DNA of 64,000 nt from Ilyonectria destructans (taxonomy: Eukaryota > Ascomycota > Sordariomycetes > Hypocreales > Nectriaceae). How positions within the stretch are numbered: position 1 is the first letter of the stretch; each line of letters opens with the position of its first letter. The notes under the pieces are model-generated. The model had not been told where the DNA came from and ran no database searches. It worked only from the letters and a program-made list of their open reading frames with translations. The stretch lies in contig JAHEWK010000013.1 of assembly GCA_020740775.1 (NCBI GenBank), positions 62,001 to 126,000 on the forward strand. Reading direction: 5' to 3'. This document shows positions 1 through 9,962 of this stretch, piece by piece. A program made the position numbers and the translations under genes.

Positions 1-682
1 GGCATTTTCCCGCGATTATGCTGCTCGTCGAGAAGAATAATCGGAATGGAATTGGGAACTTCGGCGCATCGGGGCACTATTTGCATATTGCCAACCACAT
101 TATCATCAGCTGGAAGTTTCCGGTCTGAGTTGAATCCATCACCTGGTGATGAATTCTCAACAGACAGTAGCTCTGTGACACTAGCCACATTGCTTCAGGC
201 AGCTAGGTTCGGTGTGCATCGCATCTTCATTGGACGCTAAGGAGATGTCGGCCGTCTTAGCTGCTGCGGCTGAGCTTAGCTACCCCCACCTCGGGCGTGC
301 GACATTAGCCTCTGATACATCACGAAGGAGAGCACAAGGAGGGTTACATGACGCAAATTTGTCATGTGGCATATTCTGGGCCTTTCTTCCCGTCATCAGC
401 TCCCTGTAGGGCAGCCTCCAGCGTCCATGTCCGTAAAGCCGAGAGTGGCGGCTGGCGGCGCCAGGTTATATCCATCATGGACGTAAAAACTATCTGGCTT
501 CCTGTAGCCTGTTGTTGACCCATCAACTAGTGGTCTTCCACATAAATGTGTTGAAACGCGGAAAGACACCTTCTGGTATATTTTTTTCCTTTTCATACAG
601 GCAGATGATTGTCGGTTTTAATCTCATCTCACTGATCAGAAATAAACACTCATCGTCGCGTAAGCTGGTTCAATAAGAGAGG
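1..682. other. Upstream region of the Tc-toxin-like gene, no gene seen
   Basis: No convincing coding region here; the open frames are under 70 codons and carry no recognisable motif. An in-frame TAA at 674-676, three codons before the ATG at 683, fixes the start of the next gene. I see no clear TATA box. The last 80 bases are AT-richer than the gene and would hold the 5' untranslated region. Confidence 0.5.
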
Positions 683-3600
683 ATGTATCCTTTCCAACGG
701 CCCCAAGACAGCACAAGCCCCCCTGCTGCAGTGCCATCATGGAATGGCGTCGCTGGAGCTAACATTTCGCAAACCTCCGCTTCGCAGCCGACTACCACGG
801 GCAATACCGGATTCAGCGGTGGGCAACCTGTCGGCGTCCCCAACCCGTACGACACCCCTTCGGTGTCGCTCCCAAAAGGCGGCGGTGCCATCCAGGGCAT
901 CGGGGAAAAGTTCTCAGTGAGCCCCGCGACTGGCACAGGGTCCTTCTCCGTCCCCATCAAGGTCTCTCCTGGGCGGAGTGGGGACTCGGTGCAGCTCAGT
1001 CTTTCGTATAACTCTGGAGCCGGCAACGGTTCATTCGGGCTCGGCTGGGATCTTTCGCGCCAATCCATTGCGCGCAAGACGGACAAGGGATTGCCCCGTT
1101 ACCAGGACGAGGACGAATCCGATGTCTACCTCCTCTCTGGAACTGAGGACCTTGTCCCGATGCTCGAGATGGATGCAGATGGAAGGTTTAGTGATGAGCG
1201 GGTGGTTGAGACTCGCAAGCAAGATGGCGGGAGCTTTCGTGTCACCAGGTATCAGCCCAGAATCGAGAACGGGTTCTTGAGGATCCTGAGATTTGCCAAT
1301 GAAGAGACGGGCGAGTCTCATTGGGAAGTTAGGACGGGCAACAACGTGACGACTGTTTTTGGTGACAACGATAGCTGCAGGGTCTTCGATCCTCAAGAAC
1401 CGTCTCATGTGTTTGAGTGGCTGCCGAGCCGCACCTACGACGACAAGGGACACGAGACCGTCTACGAGTACAAAACCGAGGACTCGTGTGGCATTGACGT
1501 GGACAGCCTGCCGGAGCAGCAGAGGACCGCAGTTTCAAGGTCTGCAGGGCGGTATCCCAAGCGCATCAAGTACGGAAACACGGTATCGGGACTCAGCCCA
1601 AAATTCGAGTCCGATAATCGTTGGCTGTTCGAGGTAGTCTTTGACTACGGCGATCATGATGACAAGCTCCCTCTGCCCATGGAGTCTCGACCATGGCCCT
1701 CCCGCCCTGACCCGTTCTCTTCCCGCCGATCGGGCTTCGAGATACGTACATACCGTCTCTGTCGGAGAGTCTTGATGTTTCACCATTTTCCCGAGGAGCC
1801 CAATGTTGGTCAAGACTGCGTTGTCGCATCCTTCAATATCAATTACGAACAAATCGACAAGGACGAGTCTACAGGGTTTGCTGTGGCCACCACCGTCAAA
1901 TCTGTGACCCAGGAGTACTGGCAACGGCGTGGAGAAGGCTACGAGCGGCGGTCAATGCCCCCGCTCGACTTCACCTATTCTATGGCTCGGCCGGCCAAAA
2001 TGTCACAGGCGTTAAAGTCCGAGGCGCTGGCGAACCTCCCCGCAGGCTTCAACGACAATTATCAGCTAGTTGACTTGGAAGGCCAGGGTTTGACTGGCGC
2101 GGTGACGCGCATTAACGGGAGCCTGATGTATGTGTCAAACCTCGGAAATGGCGAGTTCGGGCGGGCCGAGACGCTTCCAACTAACCCGGCCGCCGTGTTC
2201 CGAGGCGGTGGCAAAGAACAGTGGATGGACCTCTCAGGGGGAGGAAAGATGGAGCTGGTCCAGATGAACGGACCCATACCAGGCTACTACAGGCGCAAAC
2301 ACGATGAAGAGTCCGGATGGTATAACTTTCAGCCATTCCAGTCGTTCCCCAACCTCGCCTGGAACAATAAGAACTTGAAGTTCATCGATGTGACCGGAGG
2401 CGGCATTGCAGACGCCGTCCTCCTGGAGGACGACGCCGTGACTATCTACCCTAGTCTGGGCGACCATGGATTTGATGGCCCAGAGTACGCTGCTCCGGTG
2501 CTCGAAGATCATGGCGCGGGTGCCAGGCTCCTGCTTTGGGACGGCGCTGAAGCCATCTACACGACCGACATGACGGGAGACAGTCTGCCGGATCTGGTCA
2601 GAATCCGGCCTAACGAGGTCTGCTATTGGCCAAATCTCGGCTACGGGAAGTTCGGCGCCAAAGTGGCCATGGCTAATGGACCCAAGTTCGATGCCCCGGA
2701 CCTATTCAACCCTACCTTCCTCCGACTCGCCGACGTCGATGGGTCCGGAACAACCGATATTGTCTACCTCGGCGGCGACATGCCCATGATATACCAGAAT
2801 CTGTCTGGGAATGGATGGAGCTGCGGCATTCCCATCACGGGATTTCCAGGGGTCAACGGAACAACCAATGTGCAAGTCGTTGACCTGCTCAGCCGAGGAA
2901 CTGGCTGTCTGGTGTGGTCGTCTGTCCTTCCAGGCGATGTCGGGCGCCAGATCCAGTACCTTGACCTGATGGAAGCCGGAAAGCCGTATCTGCTCGTCAA
3001 GATGGAGAACAACCTTGGTTGGGAGACGCGCATCACGTATGCGAGTTCCACTCAGTTCTATGCAAGGGACAGAAATGCTGGCCAGCCATGGACGTCTCAT
3101 CTGCCGTTCCCGGTCCAGTGCGTCGAGATGACTGAGGCTGTGGACCGTATCAGTCAAAACATCTTCACGACTAGGTATGCCTACCACGACGGGTATTTTG
3201 ACGGCGCCGAGCGGGAGTTCCGGGGTTTCGGCATGGTCGAAACCTGGGACACAGAGAAGTATGCCAACCTCGAGCAACAACCTGAAGGTTGTGCCAATCT
3301 CTGCAAGTCCTCTAACATTCCCCCTGTTTTGACCAAAACGTGGTACCACACAGGCGAGTACGTCAACGGGGAGGCCGTCAGCTGGTACCCTGATGTTCCC
3401 TACTGGACCGAAAGCGGAGCGTCCACGAGAAATTTTGGAGTTCTCGGCGAAACAATGCCGCCCTCTTCGATCGTCACGAAACGGGGTTTCGTCTCGTACA
3501 CAGCAAACTACCAGGAGAGAAGGGAGGCATGTCGAGCATTGAAAGGCACCATGCTAAGGTCCGAAGTCTATGCCATTGACGGGACTAATCTCCAGGGAAT

Positions 3601-6600
3601 GCCCTATATAGTGAAGGAGTCGAACATGCTGCTCGAGCAGCGGCAACCTCTTGGGCCGAATCGCCACGCCGTGTTCTTTATACGTCCCAAGGAGTCAATC
3701 GACATAGTGTACGAGCGAAAACTGTACGGGTGTGGATCTCAAAGGCGCTTCGACCCGAGAATTACACACACCTTGATACTTGAAACGGACTTCTATAGCA
3801 ACCCACTCAAGTCTATGGTGGTCAGCTACGGGAGACGACTGGACGACATTGACTCGCGGCTAAAGGTGGAGGACAGGATGAAACAGAGACTCACGTATGG
3901 CATACTGTCCGAGTCAACATTGACGAACGGTTTCGACAATGCCGAGACATATCTCCTCCCTAGGCAGGCTGAGTCGTTTGCATACGAGGTCGTCAATATC
4001 GGCGCGTGCCAAGGTCAGCGTCTAGGAGGGTGCCACTCTGACCTCATCAATTTCGAGAATGTGCTCTACACCGTCAAACTCCTCGCCTCGGGCAAGTTCG
4101 ACCTTCCTTATGAAAATGCGATAGGCCCTTATCCAACTTCTACCACCGTCTACCGCCGCCTGCTGAAGAGGAGCAGGGCAGTTTTCCGGAGGGATGATCT
4201 CACTGGATCACTTCCCGTAGGTGTCATTGAGCCACTTTCCTTGCCCTTCAAAAACTTCCAGCTGGTTTTCACCGACGACCAAGCGATGCGATACGCAACA
4301 GGAGGCAAGATACCCTCTGGCGAACTCGAAAAAGTCTTATCAGAGGATTGTAACTACGTCCGCGTTCCTGGCGAGTCGGGATGGTGGGCGCCATCAGGAG
4401 AGGCCTACTATTCTCCTGACCGCCAAAGTAGTCCCGAGACAGAACTAAGCCAAGCACAAGAGCACTTCTTCCTCCTTCGGCGGTCTCGCACGCCATTTGA
4501 CAGGGAAGATGGCCCCTCCGAAACATTTTACAACTACGACAACTACGACCTCCACGTCCAGGAGGTCCGAGACCCTTACGGAAACACGATGACGATAGGA
4601 CAGAGGGCCAGCAACCGATCTCGCCCACTCGTCCGCAAAGGGTACGATTACAGGGTCTTGGAACCGTTCTTGATCATGGATGCGAACCGAAACTGCTCTA
4701 AGGTCGTGTTTGACGTCATGGGCAGGGTAGTCGCTTCGGCTGCCGCAGGGAAGCCGGAAGAAGAGACCGGAGACTCTATCGAGGACATCAATCCGATTCT
4801 AGACGATTCCGACATTCTTGAATTCTTCAGCGACCCAATTGGCGAGGCCAAGAAACTCCTGGGCGGCGCGACGGCTCGGACCATATACGACGTCTTTGCA
4901 TACTACCGGACCAAACACCACGCCCGTCCACAGCCAAACCGGGCATCATCGCTGACGCGGGAGACGCACTTGTCAGATCTGACCGAAGGCACAGACAGCC
5001 GAGTTTTTGTGTCTATTTCCTTCTCGGACGGGGCTGGAAGATCGATTCAAGCAAAAGCTCAGTGCGAACCGCGGCCCCTGACGCCGAACGTGGGTGATTA
5101 TGGGCTGCAAGAAGATTGTGGAGAAGGAATTCCGAAGCAGACGGCAGCTCACCGATGGCTCACGAGCTCGTGGGTTGTCCTGAACAACAAGGGCAAACCC
5201 GTGCGCCAGTTCGAGCCTTTTTTCAGCAGCACCCACAATTTCCAAATCGACGCGAAGCACGGAGTTTCCTCCATCATGATTTACGACGCTTTGGGGAGGC
5301 CGGTTGCCACTATTTCTCCAGACCACACCTGGACCAAGCTCAAGTTCGATCCTTGGTCCTCTGAAGAGTGGGACAGGAACGACACTGCACTCGTGTCTGA
5401 CCCGTCCTCGGATGCAGACGTCGGCGCCTTTATCAAGTGTTTACCCAAGCCGGATTACCTCCCTACCTGGTACTCTCAGCGTATTGAAGGCCAGAAAGGG
5501 AACGAGGAGAAGAAGGCGGCAGAGAAGGCGGCAGGATCAGCAGGCACGCCGACGTCTTCGTTCTTCGACTCGCTCGGACGCGTTTGTGTCCGGTTCGAGA
5601 TTCTCAGACGTCCACGGACGAAGAAGAGCGAACCGGCTTTGAAAGGTGAGATTATGCGTCAGGCTTTATTTCTAGACATACAAGGCTTGCCGGCAAAGAC
5701 TCAGGATATGCTGGGGCGGACCTCTGGCAAATCGATATACAGCGTTGGCGGCATGATACTCAGCGAAACCACCATGGACGGCGGAAAAAAGTGGGCGATA
5801 AGGGATGTCGCTGGAAACGTCGTGTATACCTGGAACAGCCGGGGTCAGAGATTCAGGACGGCTTATGATCGAAGCAGAAGATCCGTCGGGCTTTATCTCC
5901 AGCAAGAAGGAAAGGAGTACCTGATCGAAAAGTCCGTGTACGGGGAGACGGAACCAGCTAGTGAACAAAACAACGCCAGAGGGCGAGTCATTCGAGCCTA
6001 TGATCAGAGTTGCATCACGCGGACCCCGAAGTACGATTTTATGGGAAACCTGGCTGGCAGTAGTCGGCAGCTCACCAAGGCATACAAAGGTGTAGTCGAC
6101 TGGTCCGGGAATCCCGGCGCTGAGCATGCGACGTTCGACGAGGAGGTGTCATACAACGCCTTGAGCAAGCCCACCAGAACCGTTCTGCCGGATGGCACGA
6201 TTACGGAGTACTACTATAACGAGCGCAGGATGATAAACAAGGTTACCACAACGGTGGCCAAGACCGGGACTGCGAGCGAGGTGATACAAGATGTCGAGTA
6301 TGACAGCAAGGGCCAACGGACGCTAATCGTGCAGGGGAACGGCGTGCACACTCAAACTTTCTATGACAAGGAGACGTTCCGCATATCCAGGATCTTGACT
6401 ATCCGTGTGCGAAATCGTCACTCGAGCGATCGCGAGGATCAGGACACACGCCCACGCCTGTCCCAAAAGCGAAGTCGCAGCAAGAAAAGGGAGCACCTGC
6501 AAGATCTACGCTACGTCTACGACGCCGTAGGAAACGTCATTCACATCCAAGACGATGCCAGGAAAGCGGTATTCTTCCGCGGCTGCAGAGTCGATGCATC

Positions 6601-8851
6601 GCAGTCGTTTGTCTACGACTCAGTCTACCGGCTGATTGAAGCGACCGGGCGTGAACACATCGGGCAGGCGCAGACCGCCAGGGACAGACACTCGGCCGGT
6701 CAGCTCACGCCCAAGGCGGGCGCCAGCATCGATCACCCGAACGACATGCAGGCCCTCGGCCGATATGTGGAGCGATACGTGTATGACTTCGCGAACAACC
6801 TCTTGACCATGCACCACGATAACCTCGCCGAGTGTCGCTGCTGGACCCGACACTATCACTACGACGAGAAGAGCCGGATCGACCCAGCTGAGACGAGCAA
6901 CCGCCTCAGTCGTACTCGGGTTGGAAACGTCACTGAAGTGTACCGTTACGAGGGCCCGGAAGAAGACGGAGGGAACATGACGTCTATGCCGGGGCTTCCT
7001 TCTATGATGTACGACTATGGTGAGAGGATGGCTTCGTCCGTCGAGGCAGGTGGGCAGAGCGGAAGCGTAAGAGAAACGACGTTTTATCGCTACGACTCGA
7101 CGGGCAAACGAGTCCGGAAGCTGACAGAGCGGTATGATGAGTCCTTGGGGCGCTGCGCCCCGGTCAAGGAGACCATCTACATCGGCGGGGCGTTCGAGGT
7201 GTTCCGAAGATACTCGGGCAACGGAGACGTCTCGCTTGAAATTCGTAGCCTGAGCATCGCCAGCTCCGGACGCAGACTCCTCATGATAGAGAACCGTACC
7301 GCCGGCGGAGACTGCCGGGTGCCGGGGCTGCTGTACCGATACCAGCTGGGCAACCACCAGGGGTCGGCGACGGTTGAGGTGGACCAGAACGCGAACATCC
7401 TCACATACGAGGAATTCACGCCATACGGCGCGTCTGCACTGAAGTTGGCCTACCGCTACACCGAGGTGCCCAAGCGGTATCGCTTTTTGGGCAAGGAGCG
7501 GGACGACACGGGCCTTTACCATCTTGGTGCACGATACTACGCCGCCTGGCTGGGCAGATTCACGTCGGCTGACCCTAAAGGGGCAGTGGACGGGCCCAAT
7601 TTCTACCAGTACTCGCACGGGAATCCCGTCATGCTCTCGGACCCGGCCGGCACCACCGCGTCGCCGCCGCCGGAGGCTTTGGGGTGGGGCTTCGAGGCCC
7701 TTCGTCAGCGCGCGCGGGACTGGATCGTCTTCGAGAACCTGCCCGACTCTGTGGCAGGACTCCGCGAGTGGCGTGTCTACGGCCGCATGGCCGCCCAAGA
7801 TTTCGCCTTGTACACGCAGAATAAGATGCTAGGAAGTGGGACCAGCGCCGCCAAGCTGGCAGCCAACTTCGAGACGTACATCCCCAGCGCCAAGGCCGGC
7901 GGCCGGCTCGGTTCCAGCTTCATCGACTTCATGTTCCCCGCGCTCAAACAGGCGTATGAGCACAAGCTGATTGACTTCGCAAAGTACTCGGAGGGAGGGG
8001 CGCTGATCCCAGAGCTGGTCAACGATGCGTTCCGCGGCTCGGGCGGGATCATCGCCCAGCTGGAAAAGCACACGGCCAATATCGAGGCTTTTTTCGGCTC
8101 GGGGTGGGGCCAGACCCAGCTCGCCGTCACCATCCGTGGGGTCAAGGAGGGCTCCCAGGGCTGGAACGATGTCACCCAACAGATCCAGGGGCTGCTGGCC
8201 AAGGCCGACCAGCTCCCCGCCATGTTCGTGCACGCCGACAACCCGGCCCTGATGGCGGCGCGAGAGAGCATCGATTCCGGCGCCATGAATATCATCAACA
8301 AGGCAGGCGGCTTGGCGCGCTTCCTCGGCTCCGGCGCAAAGTACCTCGGCCCGGCGGCTTTCGTGCTCACCATAGCTGCCGCGCCTCTGCAGGCGTACGC
8401 CGCCACGGACACCACGTTGAAGAAGAGTGACCGCTTCCAGGCTGGCCTGGATCTCGGGGCCGGCGTGACGAGTCTCGGCGTGACGGCCGTGGCGGGTGCG
8501 GCTAAGGCTGGGACCCTTGCCGCGGCTGGTGCTGCCACGGCTGGCGCAGCGGCGGCTACGGTGGTCGCTGGCGCCATCTTGGGTGGCGGGGCGGCCGGGG
8601 CGGCAGTTGGGAGCTACGTCGAGGAGAAGGTTGAGAATTCAGAGTGGGTGCAGGAGAAGCTGGGCAAGGACGGCGCTGAGAAGGCGGCCGTCTTCACGGG
8701 CGTCATGGCGGGTGCGGCAGTAGGCGCCGCGGTCGGCGCCGCGGTTGGCAGTGTGTTGCCTGTGGTCGGGACGGCGGCGGGGGCAATTGTCGGAGGCGCT
8801 GCGGGAAGTATCGGGGCTGCAGCTAAGATCCTTATTAACAAGTTCTACTAA
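683..8851 (+). CDS. TcB-TcC-like toxin-complex protein (SpvB / TcdB / RHS-repeat fusion), 2,722 aa
   Basis: One uninterrupted frame, no introns, with the layout of a bacterial Tc toxin B subunit fused to a C subunit. Residues ~60-330 match the SpvB-type N-terminus (SLPKGGGAIQGIGEKFS at ~61, then TDKGLPRYQDEDESD). Residues ~455-720 carry FG-GAP/VCBS-like repeats (LVDLEGQG ~460, DMTGDSLPDLV ~628, LADVDGSGTTDIVYL ~681). TcdB middle regions follow to ~1050. RHS/YD repeats run from ~1500 (e.g. YDAVGNVIHIQDD ~1945) to the RHS core RYRFLGKERDDTGLYHLGAR at 2265 and the DPKGAVDGPN motif (D2297, D2303). In known Tc toxins this shell encloses the C-terminal effector, cleaves itself, and docks on a TcA pore. 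The last ~399 residues (2324-2722) match no effector I know; they contain hydrophobic Gly/Ala-rich blocks at ~2554-2574, ~2606-2640 and ~2670-2722. An in-frame stop just upstream supports the start. High GC and lack of introns suggest descent from a bacterial gene. No TcA gene is in the window. Confidence 0.9.
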   Translation: MYPFQRPQDSTSPPAAVPSWNGVAGANISQTSASQPTTTGNTGFSGGQPVGVPNPYDTPSVSLPKGGGAIQGIGEKFSVSPATGTGSFSVPIKVSPGRSGDSVQLSLSYNSGAGNGSFGLGWDLSRQSIARKTDKGLPRYQDEDESDVYLLSGTEDLVPMLEMDADGRFSDERVVETRKQDGGSFRVTRYQPRIENGFLRILRFANEETGESHWEVRTGNNVTTVFGDNDSCRVFDPQEPSHVFEWLPSRTYDDKGHETVYEYKTEDSCGIDVDSLPEQQRTAVSRSAGRYPKRIKYGNTVSGLSPKFESDNRWLFEVVFDYGDHDDKLPLPMESRPWPSRPDPFSSRRSGFEIRTYRLCRRVLMFHHFPEEPNVGQDCVVASFNINYEQIDKDESTGFAVATTVKSVTQEYWQRRGEGYERRSMPPLDFTYSMARPAKMSQALKSEALANLPAGFNDNYQLVDLEGQGLTGAVTRINGSLMYVSNLGNGEFGRAETLPTNPAAVFRGGGKEQWMDLSGGGKMELVQMNGPIPGYYRRKHDEESGWYNFQPFQSFPNLAWNNKNLKFIDVTGGGIADAVLLEDDAVTIYPSLGDHGFDGPEYAAPVLEDHGAGARLLLWDGAEAIYTTDMTGDSLPDLVRIRPNEVCYWPNLGYGKFGAKVAMANGPKFDAPDLFNPTFLRLADVDGSGTTDIVYLGGDMPMIYQNLSGNGWSCGIPITGFPGVNGTTNVQVVDLLSRGTGCLVWSSVLPGDVGRQIQYLDLMEAGKPYLLVKMENNLGWETRITYASSTQFYARDRNAGQPWTSHLPFPVQCVEMTEAVDRISQNIFTTRYAYHDGYFDGAEREFRGFGMVETWDTEKYANLEQQPEGCANLCKSSNIPPVLTKTWYHTGEYVNGEAVSWYPDVPYWTESGASTRNFGVLGETMPPSSIVTKRGFVSYTANYQERREACRALKGTMLRSEVYAIDGTNLQGMPYIVKESNMLLEQRQPLGPNRHAVFFIRPKESIDIVYERKLYGCGSQRRFDPRITHTLILETDFYSNPLKSMVVSYGRRLDDIDSRLKVEDRMKQRLTYGILSESTLTNGFDNAETYLLPRQAESFAYEVVNIGACQGQRLGGCHSDLINFENVLYTVKLLASGKFDLPYENAIGPYPTSTTVYRRLLKRSRAVFRRDDLTGSLPVGVIEPLSLPFKNFQLVFTDDQAMRYATGGKIPSGELEKVLSEDCNYVRVPGESGWWAPSGEAYYSPDRQSSPETELSQAQEHFFLLRRSRTPFDREDGPSETFYNYDNYDLHVQEVRDPYGNTMTIGQRASNRSRPLVRKGYDYRVLEPFLIMDANRNCSKVVFDVMGRVVASAAAGKPEEETGDSIEDINPILDDSDILEFFSDPIGEAKKLLGGATARTIYDVFAYYRTKHHARPQPNRASSLTRETHLSDLTEGTDSRVFVSISFSDGAGRSIQAKAQCEPRPLTPNVGDYGLQEDCGEGIPKQTAAHRWLTSSWVVLNNKGKPVRQFEPFFSSTHNFQIDAKHGVSSIMIYDALGRPVATISPDHTWTKLKFDPWSSEEWDRNDTALVSDPSSDADVGAFIKCLPKPDYLPTWYSQRIEGQKGNEEKKAAEKAAGSAGTPTSSFFDSLGRVCVRFEILRRPRTKKSEPALKGEIMRQALFLDIQGLPAKTQDMLGRTSGKSIYSVGGMILSETTMDGGKKWAIRDVAGNVVYTWNSRGQRFRTAYDRSRRSVGLYLQQEGKEYLIEKSVYGETEPASEQNNARGRVIRAYDQSCITRTPKYDFMGNLAGSSRQLTKAYKGVVDWSGNPGAEHATFDEEVSYNALSKPTRTVLPDGTITEYYYNERRMINKVTTTVAKTGTASEVIQDVEYDSKGQRTLIVQGNGVHTQTFYDKETFRISRILTIRVRNRHSSDREDQDTRPRLSQKRSRSKKREHLQDLRYVYDAVGNVIHIQDDARKAVFFRGCRVDASQSFVYDSVYRLIEATGREHIGQAQTARDRHSAGQLTPKAGASIDHPNDMQALGRYVERYVYDFANNLLTMHHDNLAECRCWTRHYHYDEKSRIDPAETSNRLSRTRVGNVTEVYRYEGPEEDGGNMTSMPGLPSMMYDYGERMASSVEAGGQSGSVRETTFYRYDSTGKRVRKLTERYDESLGRCAPVKETIYIGGAFEVFRRYSGNGDVSLEIRSLSIASSGRRLLMIENRTAGGDCRVPGLLYRYQLGNHQGSATVEVDQNANILTYEEFTPYGASALKLAYRYTEVPKRYRFLGKERDDTGLYHLGARYYAAWLGRFTSADPKGAVDGPNFYQYSHGNPVMLSDPAGTTASPPPEALGWGFEALRQRARDWIVFENLPDSVAGLREWRVYGRMAAQDFALYTQNKMLGSGTSAAKLAANFETYIPSAKAGGRLGSSFIDFMFPALKQAYEHKLIDFAKYSEGGALIPELVNDAFRGSGGIIAQLEKHTANIEAFFGSGWGQTQLAVTIRGVKEGSQGWNDVTQQIQGLLAKADQLPAMFVHADNPALMAARESIDSGAMNIINKAGGLARFLGSGAKYLGPAAFVLTIAAAPLQAYAATDTTLKKSDRFQAGLDLGAGVTSLGVTAVAGAAKAGTLAAAGAATAGAAAATVVAGAILGGGAAGAAVGSYVEEKVENSEWVQEKLGKDGAEKAAVFTGVMAGAAVGAAVGAAVGSVLPVVGTAAGAIVGGAAGSIGAAAKILINKFY

Positions 8852-8877
8852 CTTATTACTACTACTACTTCTTATAT

Positions 8878-8883
8878 AATAAA
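8878..8883 (+). promoter_or_regulatory. Polyadenylation signal AATAAA
   Basis: A canonical AATAAA lies 27 bases after the stop codon of the toxin-like gene, in a sharply AT-rich 3' flank. It suggests the gene has acquired a eukaryotic-style 3' end. The motif is short and could occur by chance in such AT-rich sequence. Confidence 0.45.
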
Positions 8884-8969
8884 ATTGCAAAATGAAGTTA
8901 CTTCTGTTAAAAATGTATATTATATTTAAAAGGCGCTATTATTACTTGTTAATTATATTTATATAAGAT

Positions 8970-9162
8970 TGTGACGGGAGCGTCTGGAGTGCTGGACCCA
9001 GGGTGGGGTCGATACGTAGCTAAGACGCACGGGGCAGGCCACAGGGACTATCAACGCGTCTACGCGTCTACGCGCCTGCCCGCTTTCTCTTTCCTCTTCA
9101 TCGTAGTATCCTCGCAATACAGTGGCATTACCTCTTGAGTAGATCTCATATGGCCCGTGACA
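8970..9162. repeat. Possible solo LTR of a retrotransposon (~193 bp)
   Basis: The segment starts TGTGACGGGAG and ends GCCCGTGACA, a near-perfect terminal inverted repeat with the TG...CA ends of an LTR. It is GC-richer than its flanks. I see no convincing 5 bp target duplication (AAGAT before, ATTAA after) and no internal retrotransposon sequence next to it, so it would be a solo, aged LTR. Inside, at about 9053-9073, is a short ACGCGTCT direct repeat. Confidence 0.4.
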
Positions 9163-9962
9163 ATTAATAGCTACTTTATGTATCGACCCTGCCTTTTTCG
9201 CCGTAAAGGGGTACCCTGGCCACTATCGCGTCGCTACCATGCGCCACTACGCCATCCCAGCCAATCATAAACCACTAACATACACGTTCCTTTTTCACCG
9301 TAAACGCGGATGCGCTGTTGTGGTTAGTGCCCCACTTGCATCTGGCCTCAATCCTCTCTCCGCACCACAAAGAGTGGTCCACAATAATGATCCACAACAC
9401 CCGCCTGATATCTTACCCCTCAGTTGAGCGTTACATACTAATATGTATGAGGAATAGATCTGTATTATAGTGGGGGACCAAGCCCCTTCATCTCACGCTA
9501 GGTGCCTGAATTTTCCGAGTTGATACGGGTACGTGAAAACAATGAAGGAAATCCGTGGCTGATATCGTTTGTCGTAAGTTTGAAAGTTGTGGCCGGGTTC
9601 CCCAGCCTTTCCGCTTGATGTAACTTCTCAACCTCTTGGGCCAACAATACTTCGAGATTCATACAGAGAGCATGTCATTTAACAATTGACCTCCGAGAAC
9701 ACCATAGGGTAACGAAGAATACATCCCGAGCCGAATGGTGGTGGTAGTGGTAGAGGCGGGTTCTATACCTATCCTATACCACCGGCTAAACCGCAGTAAA
9801 TTGGCCCACTGCCGTGGAAACCAACTCGCCCAAACAAACCCAAACCTCTTAAAGCATTATTATCAACATAACCACTAAATCATCATCGCGCCGTCGCCGC
9901 CATTCAACCTATCTGGCTCTATCGCCAATATTCTGACCGCCTGCTTCCTCTTCGTCTTCCCG
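9163..9962. other. Intergenic, no gene seen
   Basis: Mixed-composition DNA without a supportable reading frame. The open frame at 9239-9427 has no recognisable features. Just before the HNH-like pseudogene the sequence becomes C-rich on the plus strand, as expected of a fungal promoter or 5' leader. Confidence 0.4.

Noticed and set aside
396..596. 66-codon minus-strand frame upstream of the toxin-like gene
   Set aside because: No start context, domain or neighbour supports it.
670..8890. Many open frames of 60-390 codons on both strands over the toxin-like gene
   Set aside because: They are shadows of one long GC-rich coding frame and have no independent motifs.
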